DNA of 64,000 bases. Origin: Bombyx mori (Eukaryota > Arthropoda > Insecta > Lepidoptera > Bombycidae). The notes beneath the pieces are model-generated. The model saw only the letters and a list, made by a program, of their open reading frames with translations, was not told where the DNA came from and did no database searches. The stretch spans positions 15,349,001 through 15,413,000 of the forward strand of contig NC_085119.1 in NCBI RefSeq assembly GCF_030269925.1, read 5' to 3'. The translations under genes were made by a program, and so were the position numbers. Numbering within the stretch: the stretch's first letter is position 1; each line of letters begins with the position of its first letter. Below are positions 32,935 to 43,909 of this stretch, one piece after another.

Positions 32935-33179
32935 CATTAAAATATATATATATATATATATAATATTTAGATATAAGCATTGTAAATTTTAACAGCAATA
33001 AAGGCTTATTATTATTATTATTATTATTATATTATACCTATAAACCTTCCTCTTCAATCACTCTACCTATAAAAAAAACCGCATCAAAATCCGTAGCTTA
33101 GTTTTAAAGATTTAAGCATACATAGGGACAGACAGATATAGGGACAGAGAAAGCGACTTTGTTTTATACTATGTAGTGA

Positions 33180-36000
33180 TACGTCCCGAAAATGTGTTCC
33201 ACTTTGAATGAATAGCAGGTATTATATATCAAATAATTGTTCTTATTTATGCAAAGAAGTACTGAATTGTTTGGAAATTGAGACATTGACCGCTGGTTTC
33301 AAAGTGGGAGGGAAGCCAACGTTGTTACGTCAATAGATTCCCAATTGAAGTTTCTTGTAAATATTCGACTTCAAAAGGCCGGTGAGGCCGTACAACCCAT
33401 CTACATCAATACTAATTAAAGTACCCGCTAATTCCACATCTAACATTTTTTTACTCCGCAGCAGCTTTTCATGAAACAGTGCTACACTTTAAAAGGTATA
33501 GGAAGACGGAAATTGGTAAAGCTATAGGACAAACTTAAATTAAGCATTTTATGAACACGAATTGTGCAGACTGGTGTGATCAAATCCAAGATCAAACAAA
33601 GACTTATTTTTTTAATACCACGTTCAAGCTTATCAATTCTATTGCAACCCTTGATGTCACTCGAGGGCTAAGACACTTCTCACGTTTTAGGAAGACTCCA
33701 TCCTAATAAGTGGCTCTTGTATCTTCAAAGAAAAACTCGACGCGAAAAAACAGCGATAAAGCACTTGAGCAGTACTTGTAACACACGGAGCATTGCAAAG
33801 TATATTTATACACTGCATATAGTAAGTACATTCTGTTTGCAATGTAAGTAAAACTTAGATCTCATGCGTGACTGTACAGTCAGTAGTTTTACGTGGTATT
33901 GTCTTATCTACAGCAATAGGAGATTTAAGTTTTTAGCCCCCTTTGTTATTAACTGCTTCCCGGAGACCATGGATACAGTGTAAATATTTTAGTTTCACAT
34001 TACTCACGCTATTCAGACCAATGTCCTGAGATAACAAACGCGAAGTTACCCCTCTTCAGTAGACGACAGTCGATGTATTTGATTTAGATATTTCACTAGT
34101 ATCGTATTAAACGTTAGTAGATTTTGATTGTCATTTAGTTTTTTTATTTTGACAGATCGTTTGTTTCAAATTTTACAGGTCACTGGCGACTAATGATAGT
34201 TTTGACTGAATGCAACAGTAAGAAGAATAGTTATGAGACTCAAAAATTCAATAGTATGTTTTTGTATTTAATACTATTAAATAAATCTACCTCTTCAAAT
34301 ACAGCACCATATACCGTTGCACCAAAGTTCATTTTGATGAATAGAACCTCTAAATTTAGTTTTTATTTTCAAACAGCTTCAACGGAAACAGAATCAGAGC
34401 TTTAAAAGCTTCCGCCGTTCCTAACATAATTATCCCTGCCGTGCGAAACTTTAACAATTAACACTAAGTAGGCTTTAACCTAAATAAAACTAGACTATAC
34501 GTAATAGATATAAATTACTGATTAACTGGAGTGTGCAATCGTGCACGTAACTATCCGGTTAAATTTAGTCTATTTAAATTTCTTGAACATTTCTAGTGAC
34601 TAGTCGAAAACAATATTGTCCGTTGAAACAAAGGAATAAAAGCAAGAGGGCATAGCGGTAGTTATATTATATAAAAGATACAAAATATTAAGAGAAACTC
34701 TTTATTATAAAATTTGTCCAATTTGTATTTCATATTGTAAGGAGATTTATAATTTAATTGTCTGAGAATCGGATTGTGAATATAAGTCGACTTCAGCTGT
34801 CGTGTACTTTGAAATGTAGCTTTGGACAATGGTCTTAGGTATAATGGGCTTTCTGATCTCAAAAAGGGAATAATGTAGAAATTTATTTTCATTATATAAA
34901 TAATTTGCAAATCTAAATAACAATAGAACAGCTTTAGATTTAGCGTGCCCAGAATTTATCTAAAACATTAAATGTAGTAGATCGGAAATACTATTTATAT
35001 CTGTGTTTATTTGTCAAATATTCTGTAATAAATCAGTGTTTATAATTTTTCTGAAAACCAATTCTCTACATGAGGTCTCATTGTTAAATTTTGCATAAAT
35101 AGATATATTAAGAGTATGTACGCTATGAATATACCTATTATAAATTCATTTTGATAATTTATTGTACATTAAATTTTACTGGGAAATTCGGTAAAATACT
35201 TTGTTGGAACTAAAACAACTCCAAAACAATTTAGTTTTCATGTCAAAGTTTTGATGTAGGCTCCCAAAGTTTGAGGATTTAGTGTCTTAGCAATTATAAA
35301 ATGTCCATCTAATGCGAACATACCTGAAACAGCTTTGAAAATATAGGGCATTGAATATTGAGTAAATTCAATATTATATTTAAAAAACTGAACCTAAAAT
35401 CTTTATTGGTTTTTTGTTAAGATACTGTCCCAAAGAAATTACCCATGCTTTTAGAATGAGATTAAAAATATATATAGAATATTTATCATAAATGTTCAAT
35501 AGTTTTATTATTATATTTATGATACTAATTTAAGGATCTATCACAGAGTCGACATAGTAAGTCAAACATAGTGAACAAAATGTAAATGTATCTTAAAATA
35601 ATATAACGGCAGCCAAACATCATCACAATGTTTATAGTATAGTAATGTTTTATTTAAATGTAGTTGAAGTTTGGTCAAAGATACTCACGTTAGTACCCTG
35701 GCAACTCAATTCAAGGGGGCCCTGTAAGCTCATCTGCTCAAATAATTTAAAAGAACTAACCAACATAACAGTTGAGCGAGCGACTGTACACAGCCCACTG
35801 CTGTCTAAAATATGGCCGCCATAATTTCCCAACCGTTCGAAATTTCACATACATTAATTATAACAGCTAGACTAAGCTGAATATTGTGTAGTATCCAAGG
35901 ATAGCATACTATCAAGACTGATATTAAACTTAAATAATGGACAAAGGTTGAAAATGTAAGTTTTTTTTCCAGTCTTATAATAAGTGGCTACCAAAGTCTA
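33180..36000. other. Long gene-free AT-rich region
   Basis: About 2.8 kb without a supported gene, RNA or repeat boundary. ORFs here are at most 82 codons and lack features. A decayed Bm1-like stretch (ACTGCTACTGAAACCGAAAT ... GGGCAGGATGGTAGTAC) lies just after, at 36040-36130. Confidence 0.5.
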
Positions 36001-36134
36001 TAAGTACTCACATCACGAGTCATCTGGAAATAAGTCACCCAAGCCTCAATTTTATTGTATAATGAATGCACTGCTACTGAAACCGAAATGTTTGTTTCAA
36101 GCAAAAAAATGGGCAGGATGGTAGTACACCCATT

Positions 36135-36440
36135 CTAACCGGCGCCATCTAGGTGGACTTCGGATAGCCTGTCGACCGAGAGGGCTGGTAGTCGTGGCGC
36201 CGACGACCGCCGGTCCGGCGTCCCGAGGGAGGGAGGGCGGGGGATTGGAGAGATGTGCTCCACACTAAACGCTTCACTTTCCCCTCTTTGCTTTTTCATA
36301 AGTTATGTCTCATGCGAGCTTCGGACGTGGGTTGTTGACCGACAGGAGGTTTTTAGTCGGTTCGACTCTGACATGCCCCGCCCGGCATCCCCAGTGGAGG
36401 GCAGAAGTCCGGCGATTTCCTCCTGATCAAAATAAAATAA
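36135..36440 (+). mobile_element. GC-rich retroelement 3' tail, copy 1
   Basis: An abrupt GC-rich block: GTGGCGCCGACGACCGCCGG, GTCCCGAGGGAGGGAGGGCG, then GTTTTTAGTCGGTTCGACTC, GGCATCCCCAGTGGAGGGC, GTCCGGCGATTTCC and an A-rich end AAAATAAAATAAAAGG. Its last 130 bases match the minus-strand segment at 26583-26730. It has no ORF and fits a non-LTR retrotransposon 3' UTR, family unnamed. Confidence 0.5.
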
Positions 36441-36444
36441 AAGG

Positions 36445-37125
36445 ATGGTAGAACGGGTCCGTGGAAATTGACGAAATGTTCTATTAGTAGTAAAATCAAG
36501 AGATTATTTTGAATAATTCTAATTTAAAATTTACCCATTCAGTTCAAATCATATACTTTAAAGAAACATTTCTGAAAATTATGTGATTGTGTCTACTACT
36601 ACCGTATAATACTGAGAGTTTAATGGAAGGATGACCGTTAATTCACGAGAAAGCTTAGTTTGAAACATTTGCCCATATGCCTCGATGGGTCGCGAAGTTT
36701 CTCAGGGGGACGGACGATTCGGATGTTATTATGTAGCATGTGATAAATTATTAAACTTTTATTTTATATTATTATCTAAACTGTTATTATTACATACATT
36801 ATGAAACGTAAAAAAAGAAACTAATAATTACATTTATTATTTGTACGTTGAACGGACAAACGATCCAAATTTCTGTTTAGAGACTTGCTGGTCTGGTTTG
36901 ACCGCGAAAATTATCGTATCTATGTACGCGCTTTTATCGCACCTCAATTGGCTGATCGACTGAAATGAGACGCTTGCATATTTGTCATAGCTTTTGCTTG
37001 CAATATTAATTTACTGTTGCTTCGTAACATAATCCTATATCTTCACACTCTTCTTCTATTTTGAGCTGGTGTTTCCGTAAAATTGATAGTCTTTTAAACT
37101 GTTATTTAATTTTACAAGACTTCCC
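36445..37125. other. Gene-free spacer
   Basis: Nothing recognised. Confidence 0.5.
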
Positions 37126-37144
37126 ATAGGCACCACTGCGTTTT

Positions 37145-37260
37145 GCGTTAGATCTTCTCAGTGGGTCGTGATTCGTATCCGGTGGTAGATTCTACTCTTG
37201 CTAGGGCTAATGTTAACAAATTGAGCCTTTGAGCTCATTTACCCATCCGAACGTAGCTGA
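37145..37260 (-). repeat. Unnamed GC-rich repeat (same family as 20946), minus copy
   Basis: GATCTTCTCAGTGGGTCGTG, TCCGGTGGTAGATTCTAC and CTTGCTAGGGCTAATGTT are the reverse complement of blocks seen at 48810-48900. Confidence 0.6.
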
Positions 37261-37484
37261 AATAGCCCCTTAGGCTGCCAACGAATAAGTATGAAAACAA
37301 ACAACAATCCTCATGTCATAGTGGGGTTAATTTTCAAGGGCCTATATTGCTCGAAGTTGGGATCTTTTGTTGAAAACACACAAGTAACACAGCTCCCTGT
37401 AATGTACCTTTAGTGAAACCTGGAATCATTTTGAGTAGATTCACGGAGTTGGAGAATGTTCCACACTGATAATGTTAGAGCAGT

Positions 37485-37735
37485 TGCGACGCAGAGTCTA
37501 CTATCGGATCGGAATCGCGACCCACAGAAGATCCGGCGAGAAACTTAGTAGGCTGTGTCTATGGGCTAGTTCGCTCGTCGAACTCTTCGTTGTAATCGAC
37601 GAGTTTGACGAGAACGGTGACTGCTGCTTGAGGGTCCTAAAAGCACCGAGTGAATCTGGGGGATCCGACAAGACAGTTTCAGGCTCTGCGTTGCCTCGTG
37701 GCGGTCGAATAAGTCAACATCCTTAAGGAGGTCAG
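37485..37735 (+). repeat. Unnamed GC-rich repeat, plus copy
   Basis: TACTATCGGATCGGAATCGC, GACCCACAGAAGATCCGG and GAACGGTGACTGCTGCTTGA parallel 48845-48980. With the copy at 37145 it forms an inverted pair about 225 bases apart. ORFs on both strands here are by-products of its base composition. Confidence 0.6.
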
Positions 37736-37744
37736 CACACCTTG

Positions 37745-38890
37745 AATGTGATGCCAGACACCACGTCTGAAACATTAAAATATACTCACAAAATATAAGG
37801 CCCGGGAATCAAAGTTTGACCTTTTGGTGTGTTTGTACCGTGTTGGATACAGTGACAGTTTTGATAAATTAGCCCGTTCGGTAATAAATAATATATGTTT
37901 GGTCACGTTAGGTAAATTACACTTTCTAACGCTCTGTCATGTAAAATTATTTCAAATCCCAAAATTAAAAGTGAATATAAAAGCAAAACTCAAAAAAAAC
38001 CATCAAGCGATTGTAAATTGATTTGCAACACAGAATTCAATTTGGATTACTTTCTCATTCGAAAAAAAAGTATCCGAAACAAATTCTTGTTTCATCAATA
38101 CATCACTGGGAGTTTTAAAGCCGCTTTTTTGCTGTCGCAGTTTTGCACCGTCTTCTCTATTTCGAAGCAGTAAAGTTTCAAATGGCTTGTTCTATACATT
38201 CAGATAGTTCGTACACTGGATTGAAGTAAAGCCGGATTTGTATTGCTCAATCTCTGATTTGCGAGGTGACAAAATGATTAATGAAGACGTTGACATATCG
38301 TTGGGAAACAATAAATAAGGCTGAGGAACAATTTTGAGTTCGCTTAACTACTTTCTTGTGATATAAAACCGCATGGGATTATCAGGAACTTCGTTTTGAT
38401 GACGTATGCTACTGAAGGGTCTATAGTCTCCGAGTATTCACTGACACTCTCTATCTTGTGTTTATTGTCATGCATTAGAAAGGAAGAGAGTTGAGCAACG
38501 GGTAGCTAGGTCTAGGTGGTTTTAGCGTAACGCTTACCATATAAGATAATTGTAGCGAAAATTATAAGTAAGTATGTTAAATTATTAGAACAGGATTTTC
38601 TTCATTTTCTAATTGACCTCTTTGTTGCTTAAATGATTAATTAATGATACTGGTGGGACTTGGAAACTTTATGAAAGCCGGCTCTACCCGGGAGTTCGGT
38701 TGCGTGTACTTAAATAGATGTTAGACAATGCAGTGTTATATTAGGTCCTTAACTATGAAATTGGCTTTTATTAGACAGAAAGTAGAAATCATTTTTTTGT
38801 CAAATTATTTCTATCAATCGAAATATGCACCCAAGGTATCGATGCATCTCTACCAGTTGTAATTTTGAATGCCCATCTTGAAGTTAAGTA
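37745..38890. other. Gene-free spacer
   Basis: No supported gene; no clear repeat edges. Confidence 0.45.
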
Positions 38891-38899
38891 AGTGTATGG

Positions 38900-39140
38900 G
38901 AATTAAGAAACCCTTCAATTTTCTACTGCATCTTGGGTATCGAATATTTGCCCTGTCAAGATGTTATTATAATTTTTTTTCCAAAGTGGAAGTCTATCGG
39001 CGGAAGGTTCAGTGAGTACGGTAGATAACGCAAATTATCCAACTCTAGCTCTGGCAACTTTGAGACCGTATAAGGTCGAGCTTTGTCCTGTCGGACCAGG
39101 TGGGATGAGTGGGTAGAGATCTGAGCGACCATTTTTGTCA
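38900..39140 (-). pseudogene. Mariner-type transposase relic, C-terminal catalytic region
   Basis: One minus-strand frame reads VRQDKARPYTVSKLPELELD then LRYLPYSLNLPPIDFHFGKK, matching the mariner pattern HDNARPH...LPHPPYSPDLAP(T/S)D. After a frame change it continues with TGQIFDTQDAVENALKGF. The final Asp of the triad is visible in the PPIDFHF block. The N-terminus and inverted repeats are not recognisable; this is an old, non-functional copy. Confidence 0.65.
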
Positions 39141-39149
39141 CTTTAACTT

Positions 39150-39835
39150 CTGACAAATGATACAGAATTGAGTTGTCTTTACCTATTTAAAACAGAGATA
39201 TCTATGCAATCTTGTATAAGATAGCATTTCGTTCAATAATTGATCGAAAAATTATAGTCTAGATGGCGAGATTCCAAGAAAAATATCTTAGAAAAATTAC
39301 GAATCCGTATAAAGTGATTTTGTCGAAAAGATGATCCGGCTTTAAGGTTTTAACGTCAAAGTTCTACAAAAGAAAGTATCAGATGCAGTCTCTATCTAAG
39401 TATAGACTAGGCGCCTCGGGCAAGTGATATAAGACGATCGGAAGAGGAAGCTGCATTTGGAATACCTTTTGTATAGCATTTAAGAACTGAATTTAATTTC
39501 CAATACGTAGGAGTAGTAGCTCTTATTTTATTTGTTATATTCTTTAAAATATAATTCTAGTTCCTTGAGCGAAGGTTGAGATTTCAGTGGCATTGTTTTT
39601 ATAATAAGAGACTATCCTATTATTTCATCCTAATAGTGCTATTTTAAGCCGGAATACGTGATATATTCGCAGTAGAAATAGGCAGCACGGCTGTACTAAT
39701 CTATGTACGTGAGCTCGAGAGCTTATTAATATTCGAATGACTACATGAAAACACGGTATTAATTACCAAAAAAAGTTTCAACGCTCAAAACCCAGAAACT
39801 GCTATAGCGTGTTAAACTAGTAAAGTTACACTAGG
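39150..39835. other. Gene-free spacer
   Basis: Nothing recognised beyond a tiny Bm1-like scrap near 39665 (AGTAGAAATAGGCAGC). Confidence 0.45.
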
Positions 39836-39839
39836 CCAC

Positions 39840-39942
39840 TTTTTTACTACCTCTACAGACAGACAGCCCACCTGTTGGTGAGTGGATACCGTCGCCCATA
39901 GACGTCAGCAATGCTAGGGGCACAGTCAAGGTGCTGTTAACC
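39840..39942 (-). mobile_element. 3' tail of Jockey/CR1-like LINE, diverged
   Basis: CAGCCCACCTGTTGGTGAGT, GATACCGTCGCCCATAGACG and CAGCAATGCTAGGGGCA keep the order of the family. Confidence 0.6.
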
Positions 39943-40339
39943 TTTTGCCTACTTTGTTGTAGCTATAACTAGGACATGTTAATGCAATTGTAAACTCAAT
40001 AGCAAATATTAAAAACAATAAGGTATTGGATTATAATATGTATGCCACCGTTCGTTTTAAGATCCCCGTGCAGTCAAAATTTCAAGTATATTAAAAGGTT
40101 AACGACCGGTGCGAACTCACCTTGTCTTGAAATTGTCATTTGCAACTGTTCAAAGCTTTCACTGCTACTCCTTCGGAATACAGGTCCTTGGAAAAACGTG
40201 TTCGGTACGTAATCATTTAGCATTTTGGTAAATGTCCAATGTTTGAGCTACGCTACAAATGTTTAAGTAGTTACAAAATTACGTACCAGTTTCAAAGCTC
40301 GCGTTGCGGTTTCAGTGCATTTTATCCTTTTGGACGCGT

Positions 40340-40560
40340 GTTTCGGGGCCTAGTGTAGTGAATGTACTATGAAATCGTCGCCGCGTTGTGGAGATACGGC
40401 GCCCTCAAAGCCTCCGCAGCCTTTGATGTTAAAAAGCCACTTGAGTGCAGTCTAGCGCCGTACAATGTCACATGTCTGAGACTGAATCGCAGGGATGTGT
40501 ACAAGAACTTGCAGATTTGTATTTCTCGAAGAAAGAACTTTCTGGATTTTGACGGGCAAA
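40340..40560. other. GC-rich unclassified block with open frames on both strands
   Basis: The stretch is open on the plus strand from 40362 and on the minus strand from 40645, as is common in GC-rich DNA. The translation (e.g. LWRYGALKASAAFDVKKPLE) matches nothing I know. It may be part of an unrecognised retroelement or a diverged exon. It directly precedes a Helitron. Confidence 0.3.
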
Positions 40561-40562
40561 AA

Positions 40563-40990
40563 TCTATAATATTAATACGTGAAGCAAAAATTTTGCATCC
40601 CTTTTTACGAAAATTGCCCGGACGGAGGAGTATGAAATTTCCCACACTTATAGAGAATATAGGGAAGAAGTGGAGAATGTTTATATTTTCTTAAATTATG
40701 CATAAAAATACATTAAACCAATAAAAAAAACATTGCACACACTACCATGTATTTGACACACACACGCATGCATAATATTTGTTTATTGTCAAACTTTTCT
40801 TATTTGCTTAAAGTCTGTGGTCAAATCGACAATAGATTAATATTGTTTGTCTTTATTAATATTTGTCTAAAGTGTAGTCTTGGTGAAATCTGTGATAGTA
40901 AAAAAGTCTTTGACAATAGAATCATAATAGTGTTAAAATTTATAATTTCATTTAATTATAGTCGAATTTCGACTACCTAGGGACCACTAG
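40563..40990 (+). mobile_element. Non-autonomous Helitron, full-length copy (family H1)
   Basis: Starts A/TCTATAATATTAATACGTG and ends GGGACCACTAG/T. The 3' hairpin GTCGAATTTCGAC is perfect (40961-40973). About 428 bases and colinear with the copy at 10533. Confidence 0.87.
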
Positions 40991-40994
40991 TTGC

Positions 40995-41715
40995 TACAAT
41001 TATATTTGAATTTTTGAATCAAAGCTTAGTTAATCCGTTCTAATCCAAATAGAAATTCCGCCTTAATTATCTTAATCCTAAACTAAATGTTTTGATTAAT
41101 ATTTGAAGGTACAATAAAACGTCTATGCAAAAACCAAAGGGAATTTCATTAAAAGATATTGAAACATTATTTTTAGACAAGCCAAGACAAGTCAAAACCT
41201 TCAAAAGGCCTTTTGTGTTGTCATTCAAAATATGGGTAAGAGAAAATATTTATGAAGCTTGTGGTATTAAATCTATTTAAGATTCTGTTGATGATTCTAC
41301 TAAGGCTAAGGAGTTCGTTGAAGAATGACCAGTAGCGCTCTCGAAGTACTGTAGTTGCAATATCTGTGATGGTTAATCTTTTGTTTATTTTTCGGGCTGG
41401 GGGGCAAAGCTCTCACGAGATTCCTGCTTCTAGGAGCCAGCGAGAGGTTAGAGAATCGGTGGCCGAAGAAGACAAACGCCCAGACACTAAATGGTGTCTT
41501 ACCTACCTGCATTTACTAATATTGTACCCAAATGGAACGTTCCACTATCCTGTCTACTTCTGCAATACAATTGAAACTTCATGTTATCTCTCAAGGCATT
41601 TGGAGTTGTGTTGACAACGGGTCCAGTAACATGTTATTCACAACAATAAAAAAAGATTTTTGTTATGTCCTGTAATGATGATTTGATTAATTAATATTGG
41701 ACTTGATGTGTCTAA
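40995..41715. other. Gene-free spacer
   Basis: Nothing recognised; short ORFs only. Confidence 0.5.
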
Positions 41716-41823
41716 TACTGTGTGTGGGTGTGGGTGCGTTGGCGTGCGTCTGCGCGTACGTATGTGTGCGCGCGCGTGTGTGTGTGTGGGTTTGGGTGTG
41801 TGTGTGTGTGTGTGTGTGGGTTT

Positions 41824-41869
<46 letters not shown>

Positions 41870-41929
41870 ATTTGGGTGCGTGTGTGCATGTGTGTGTGTG
41901 GATTTGGGTGCGTGTGTGCATGCGTGTGC

Positions 41930-41963
<34 letters not shown>

Positions 41964-41965
41964 TT
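41716..41965. repeat. GT-rich compound minisatellite
   Basis: About 250 bases of GT dinucleotides with interspersed units (GTGGGTTTGGGTGTG, GTGGATTTGGGTGCGTGTG, the latter repeated near 41868 and 41900), ending in a GA run. The ORFs of 80-120 codons on both strands are translation of the repeat (Val-Cys or Thr-His runs) and not genes. Alternating purine-pyrimidine tracts of this length can adopt Z-DNA. Confidence 0.97.
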
Positions 41966-42243
41966 GTATGGCGCTTTCATTATTAATCGTCATGCTACTT
42001 TCGTACCTAGCTCTCGCCTAAACACTGCCAGATGTGAACAAATTGTTACCACTGCTTGACTGTATCAGTCGGAAGAAATTGTACGTTCCAATGTAAAGAG
42101 TAATCGTTATTCCAATTCCAGATAGAGCTGATAAAAAAGCAATGAGTCACGTAGGTAAACATAAAACACCAATCTAATTAATCGTTTTTCTGCTTTCACG
42201 TTCCCTGCTATCATCATGAAGCCCCTTTGAATTCGAAAATTTA

Positions 42244-42605
42244 TCCTAATATTATAAATGTGAAAACTGTGTTTGTTTGTTACTCATTGTCAAAAAAACG
42301 AAATGAAAATTTGCATTAAGAGGTCAATATGTATGACTTTTTTATTACGATAGTTCATGTGAACAGCACTGGACATACATATTATGTATCTGTTAGAATA
42401 AATACGACAGAGTTAATGATTTTACGTATCAACCGATTTACAAATCGAATAGCAGCTCTGTAGATCATACCAGACCGCAGTAAGTAGATCAGTGATACAC
42501 AAATTTTATATAATCCAAATTATCCAAAAAAAAACGAAAGGTATTTAATGATTTTTTTCTGGTTGGCACTTTTTAAAGCGGGCGTGCAACCGCGGGACAC
42601 GTCTA
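42244..42605 (+). mobile_element. Non-autonomous Helitron, third family
   Basis: A/TCCTAATATTATAAATGTG at the left, typical of lepidopteran Helitrons, and GCAACCGCGGGACACGTCTAG/T at the right. GTTTGTTTGTTACTCATTG follows the start. No coding capacity. Confidence 0.65.
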
Positions 42606-42649
42606 GTATAAAATAAAAGTCACAGATCCGCATTCGATATTCCCAGATC

Positions 42650-42960
42650 AATATAAAACTTAATTGGAACGGATGGGACTTGAATTTGTAATTGAAAGAT
42701 TACAGGTTCGATCCTGGAGTTCGAGTGTCGTTTTCGCATCAGATAGATTGATATTTATAGCCTCGGAGGAATTCGGTTGTTATAATTGCATTCGTCTTAT
42801 TCCTCTTCTAATGATGAAAGGAATTCTTCTTATTCGGAACCCAATTGGACTTTTATCCCCGGGGTTCGTTAATATTAATGTAAAGCTTATTATTCTTGAT
42901 AAGCCCTGGTGTTTTTGATTGCCGGTTCGAATGCGGTGGGAAATTCTTGATGAAGATTTC
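42650..42960. other. Unclassified block with tRNA B-box-like motifs
   Basis: GGTTCGATCC at 42705 and GGTTCGAATGC at 42922 resemble T-arm sequences, and open frames of 60-84 codons lie on both strands. I could not fold a tRNA: the first T-arm has a 6-base loop and the anticodon arm does not form. The family is unknown. Confidence 0.25.
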
Positions 42961-43473
42961 ATTCCAATGATTTTTACTTATTTTATTTTTTACTGATTAG
43001 AGTATATTCGTTTTTTAAAGCATAGAGCAGTCAGCTATGTGATTTAGCTTCCACATATAATATTCTACTAACTACTAATACCTTACAGTATATTTATTAA
43101 CATGTTTATCTAACAACAAAACACATTCGAGCCATTAAAATCGTCAATAGCCCAGCTATTCTGCGTCCATACGCCACAAATGATTTACCAATATCCGGGG
43201 ACTAAAAGCGACTCCTACTATAAAACCGGCTTCCTTGAAACGGACCAAGAAAAATGAGGTAATACTGCATTACTCACTGTGCTAACACTAGTGCTTTTAA
43301 CATAATGGATGTAAGCCATTACAGTGCCTTCGTTGTTCTGGAACTTTTCAAACACACTGCTGACTTTGTTTTATGTATGATAATTACATTTTGTTAACAT
43401 TTCGTGGTTTATGTGTTGATGTAAAGATTTTATTAGCTTAAGTTTTATAGAGTGAAATACTTAGTTGATTTTT

Positions 43474-43904
43474 GGAACGAAGTTCCTGATGGCACGATGC
43501 GGAGGGGTACCCTAATCGGGAAAAACGTCCGTAACGTAAGATTTTTTCTATTTAGTTTGTTATCAACAGATGTCGCTGCACGTAAATTCAACAATTCCTG
43601 AATAGCAGTGACGAGATGTTACACAGTTGATAGACGTTCTCGTATTTCTCTTGCTAAATCATACTTACCTGGCATAGGGGATACCGTGATCATGCAGGCG
43701 GTTCCCCCCAGGGCGAAGCTGCTCCATTGCACTGCGGAGTGGTTGACCCTTGCGATTATTTTTATTTTTATCAATAAAAAAATTATAATAGAAAATGTAT
43801 GTAGACCCGAATAATTATTTTCTTTTATACCTCGAATCGAACTTTAATTTAATATTTTTATAATGAGGAATTTCGTTCCTATCCGGTGTCGTACGACCCC
43901 ACAC
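43474..43904. mobile_element. Repeat with palindromic ends, copy 2, carrying a U1 snRNA segment
   Basis: The left end GGAACGAAGTTCCTGATGG and the right end GAGGAATTTCGTTCCTATCC pair as inverted repeats and correspond to the copy at 1425-1806. The shared left part runs to about 43545 and the shared right part resumes near 43763. Between them lie 217 bases not found in copy 1, including the U1-like sequence. Confidence 0.55.
43661..43760 (+). ncRNA. U1 snRNA 5' two-thirds, truncated (pseudogene or captured copy)
   Basis: U1 pairs with 5' splice sites. The sequence starts ATACTTACCTGGC, the invariant 5' splice-site-recognition end of U1. It continues through stem-loop I with the U1-70K-type loop (GATCATGCAGG) and stem-loop II with the U1A-binding loop (CATTGCACTGCGGAG), then GTTGACCCTTGCGATTATT. 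It stops at about nucleotide 100 of the usual ~164: stem-loop III, the Sm site and stem-loop IV are missing and T-rich repeat sequence follows. It therefore cannot form a normal snRNP. The matching part is very well preserved. No polymerase II snRNA promoter element could be confirmed upstream. Identification is from known U1 sequence. Confidence 0.85.
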
Positions 43905-43909
43905 TTTTT

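Larger units (their letters stand above)
28869..33030 (+). mobile_element. Full-length, apparently intact two-ORF LINE (RTE superfamily)
   Basis: 4162 bases flanked by ATTATACCTAT at 28858-28868 and 33031-33041. A 360-base 5' UTR precedes ORF1 (29230-29976) and ORF2 (30100-32934), then a short 3' UTR with a (TA)n run (32942-32962) and a (TTA)n tail (33008-33030). The microsatellite tail and ORF2 sequence point to the RTE superfamily. The L1-like ORF1 is unusual for classical RTE and suggests a Proto2- or RTEX-like branch (inference). Both ORFs are uninterrupted, the duplication is perfect, and codon use is very A-rich. It may be young and possibly still mobile. Confidence 0.9.
28786..33179 (-). 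mobile_element. Short non-autonomous Helitron split by a LINE
   Basis: On the minus strand it starts A/TCACTACATAGTATAAAAC (at 33179) and ends GCGAGGGCGGGTCGCTAG/T (at 28786), matching Helitron termini and an A^T target. Without the 4.2-kb LINE and one copy of the target duplication it is about 221 bases. The two halves rejoin cleanly at ATTATACCTAT. Confidence 0.8.

Noticed and set aside
40362..40694. 110-codon ORF
   Set aside because: Its second half is Helitron sequence and the first half matches nothing; described only as a GC-rich block.
41638..42059. Several overlapping ORFs of 80-120 codons on both strands
   Set aside because: They translate the GT/CA minisatellite (Val-Cys and Thr-His runs).
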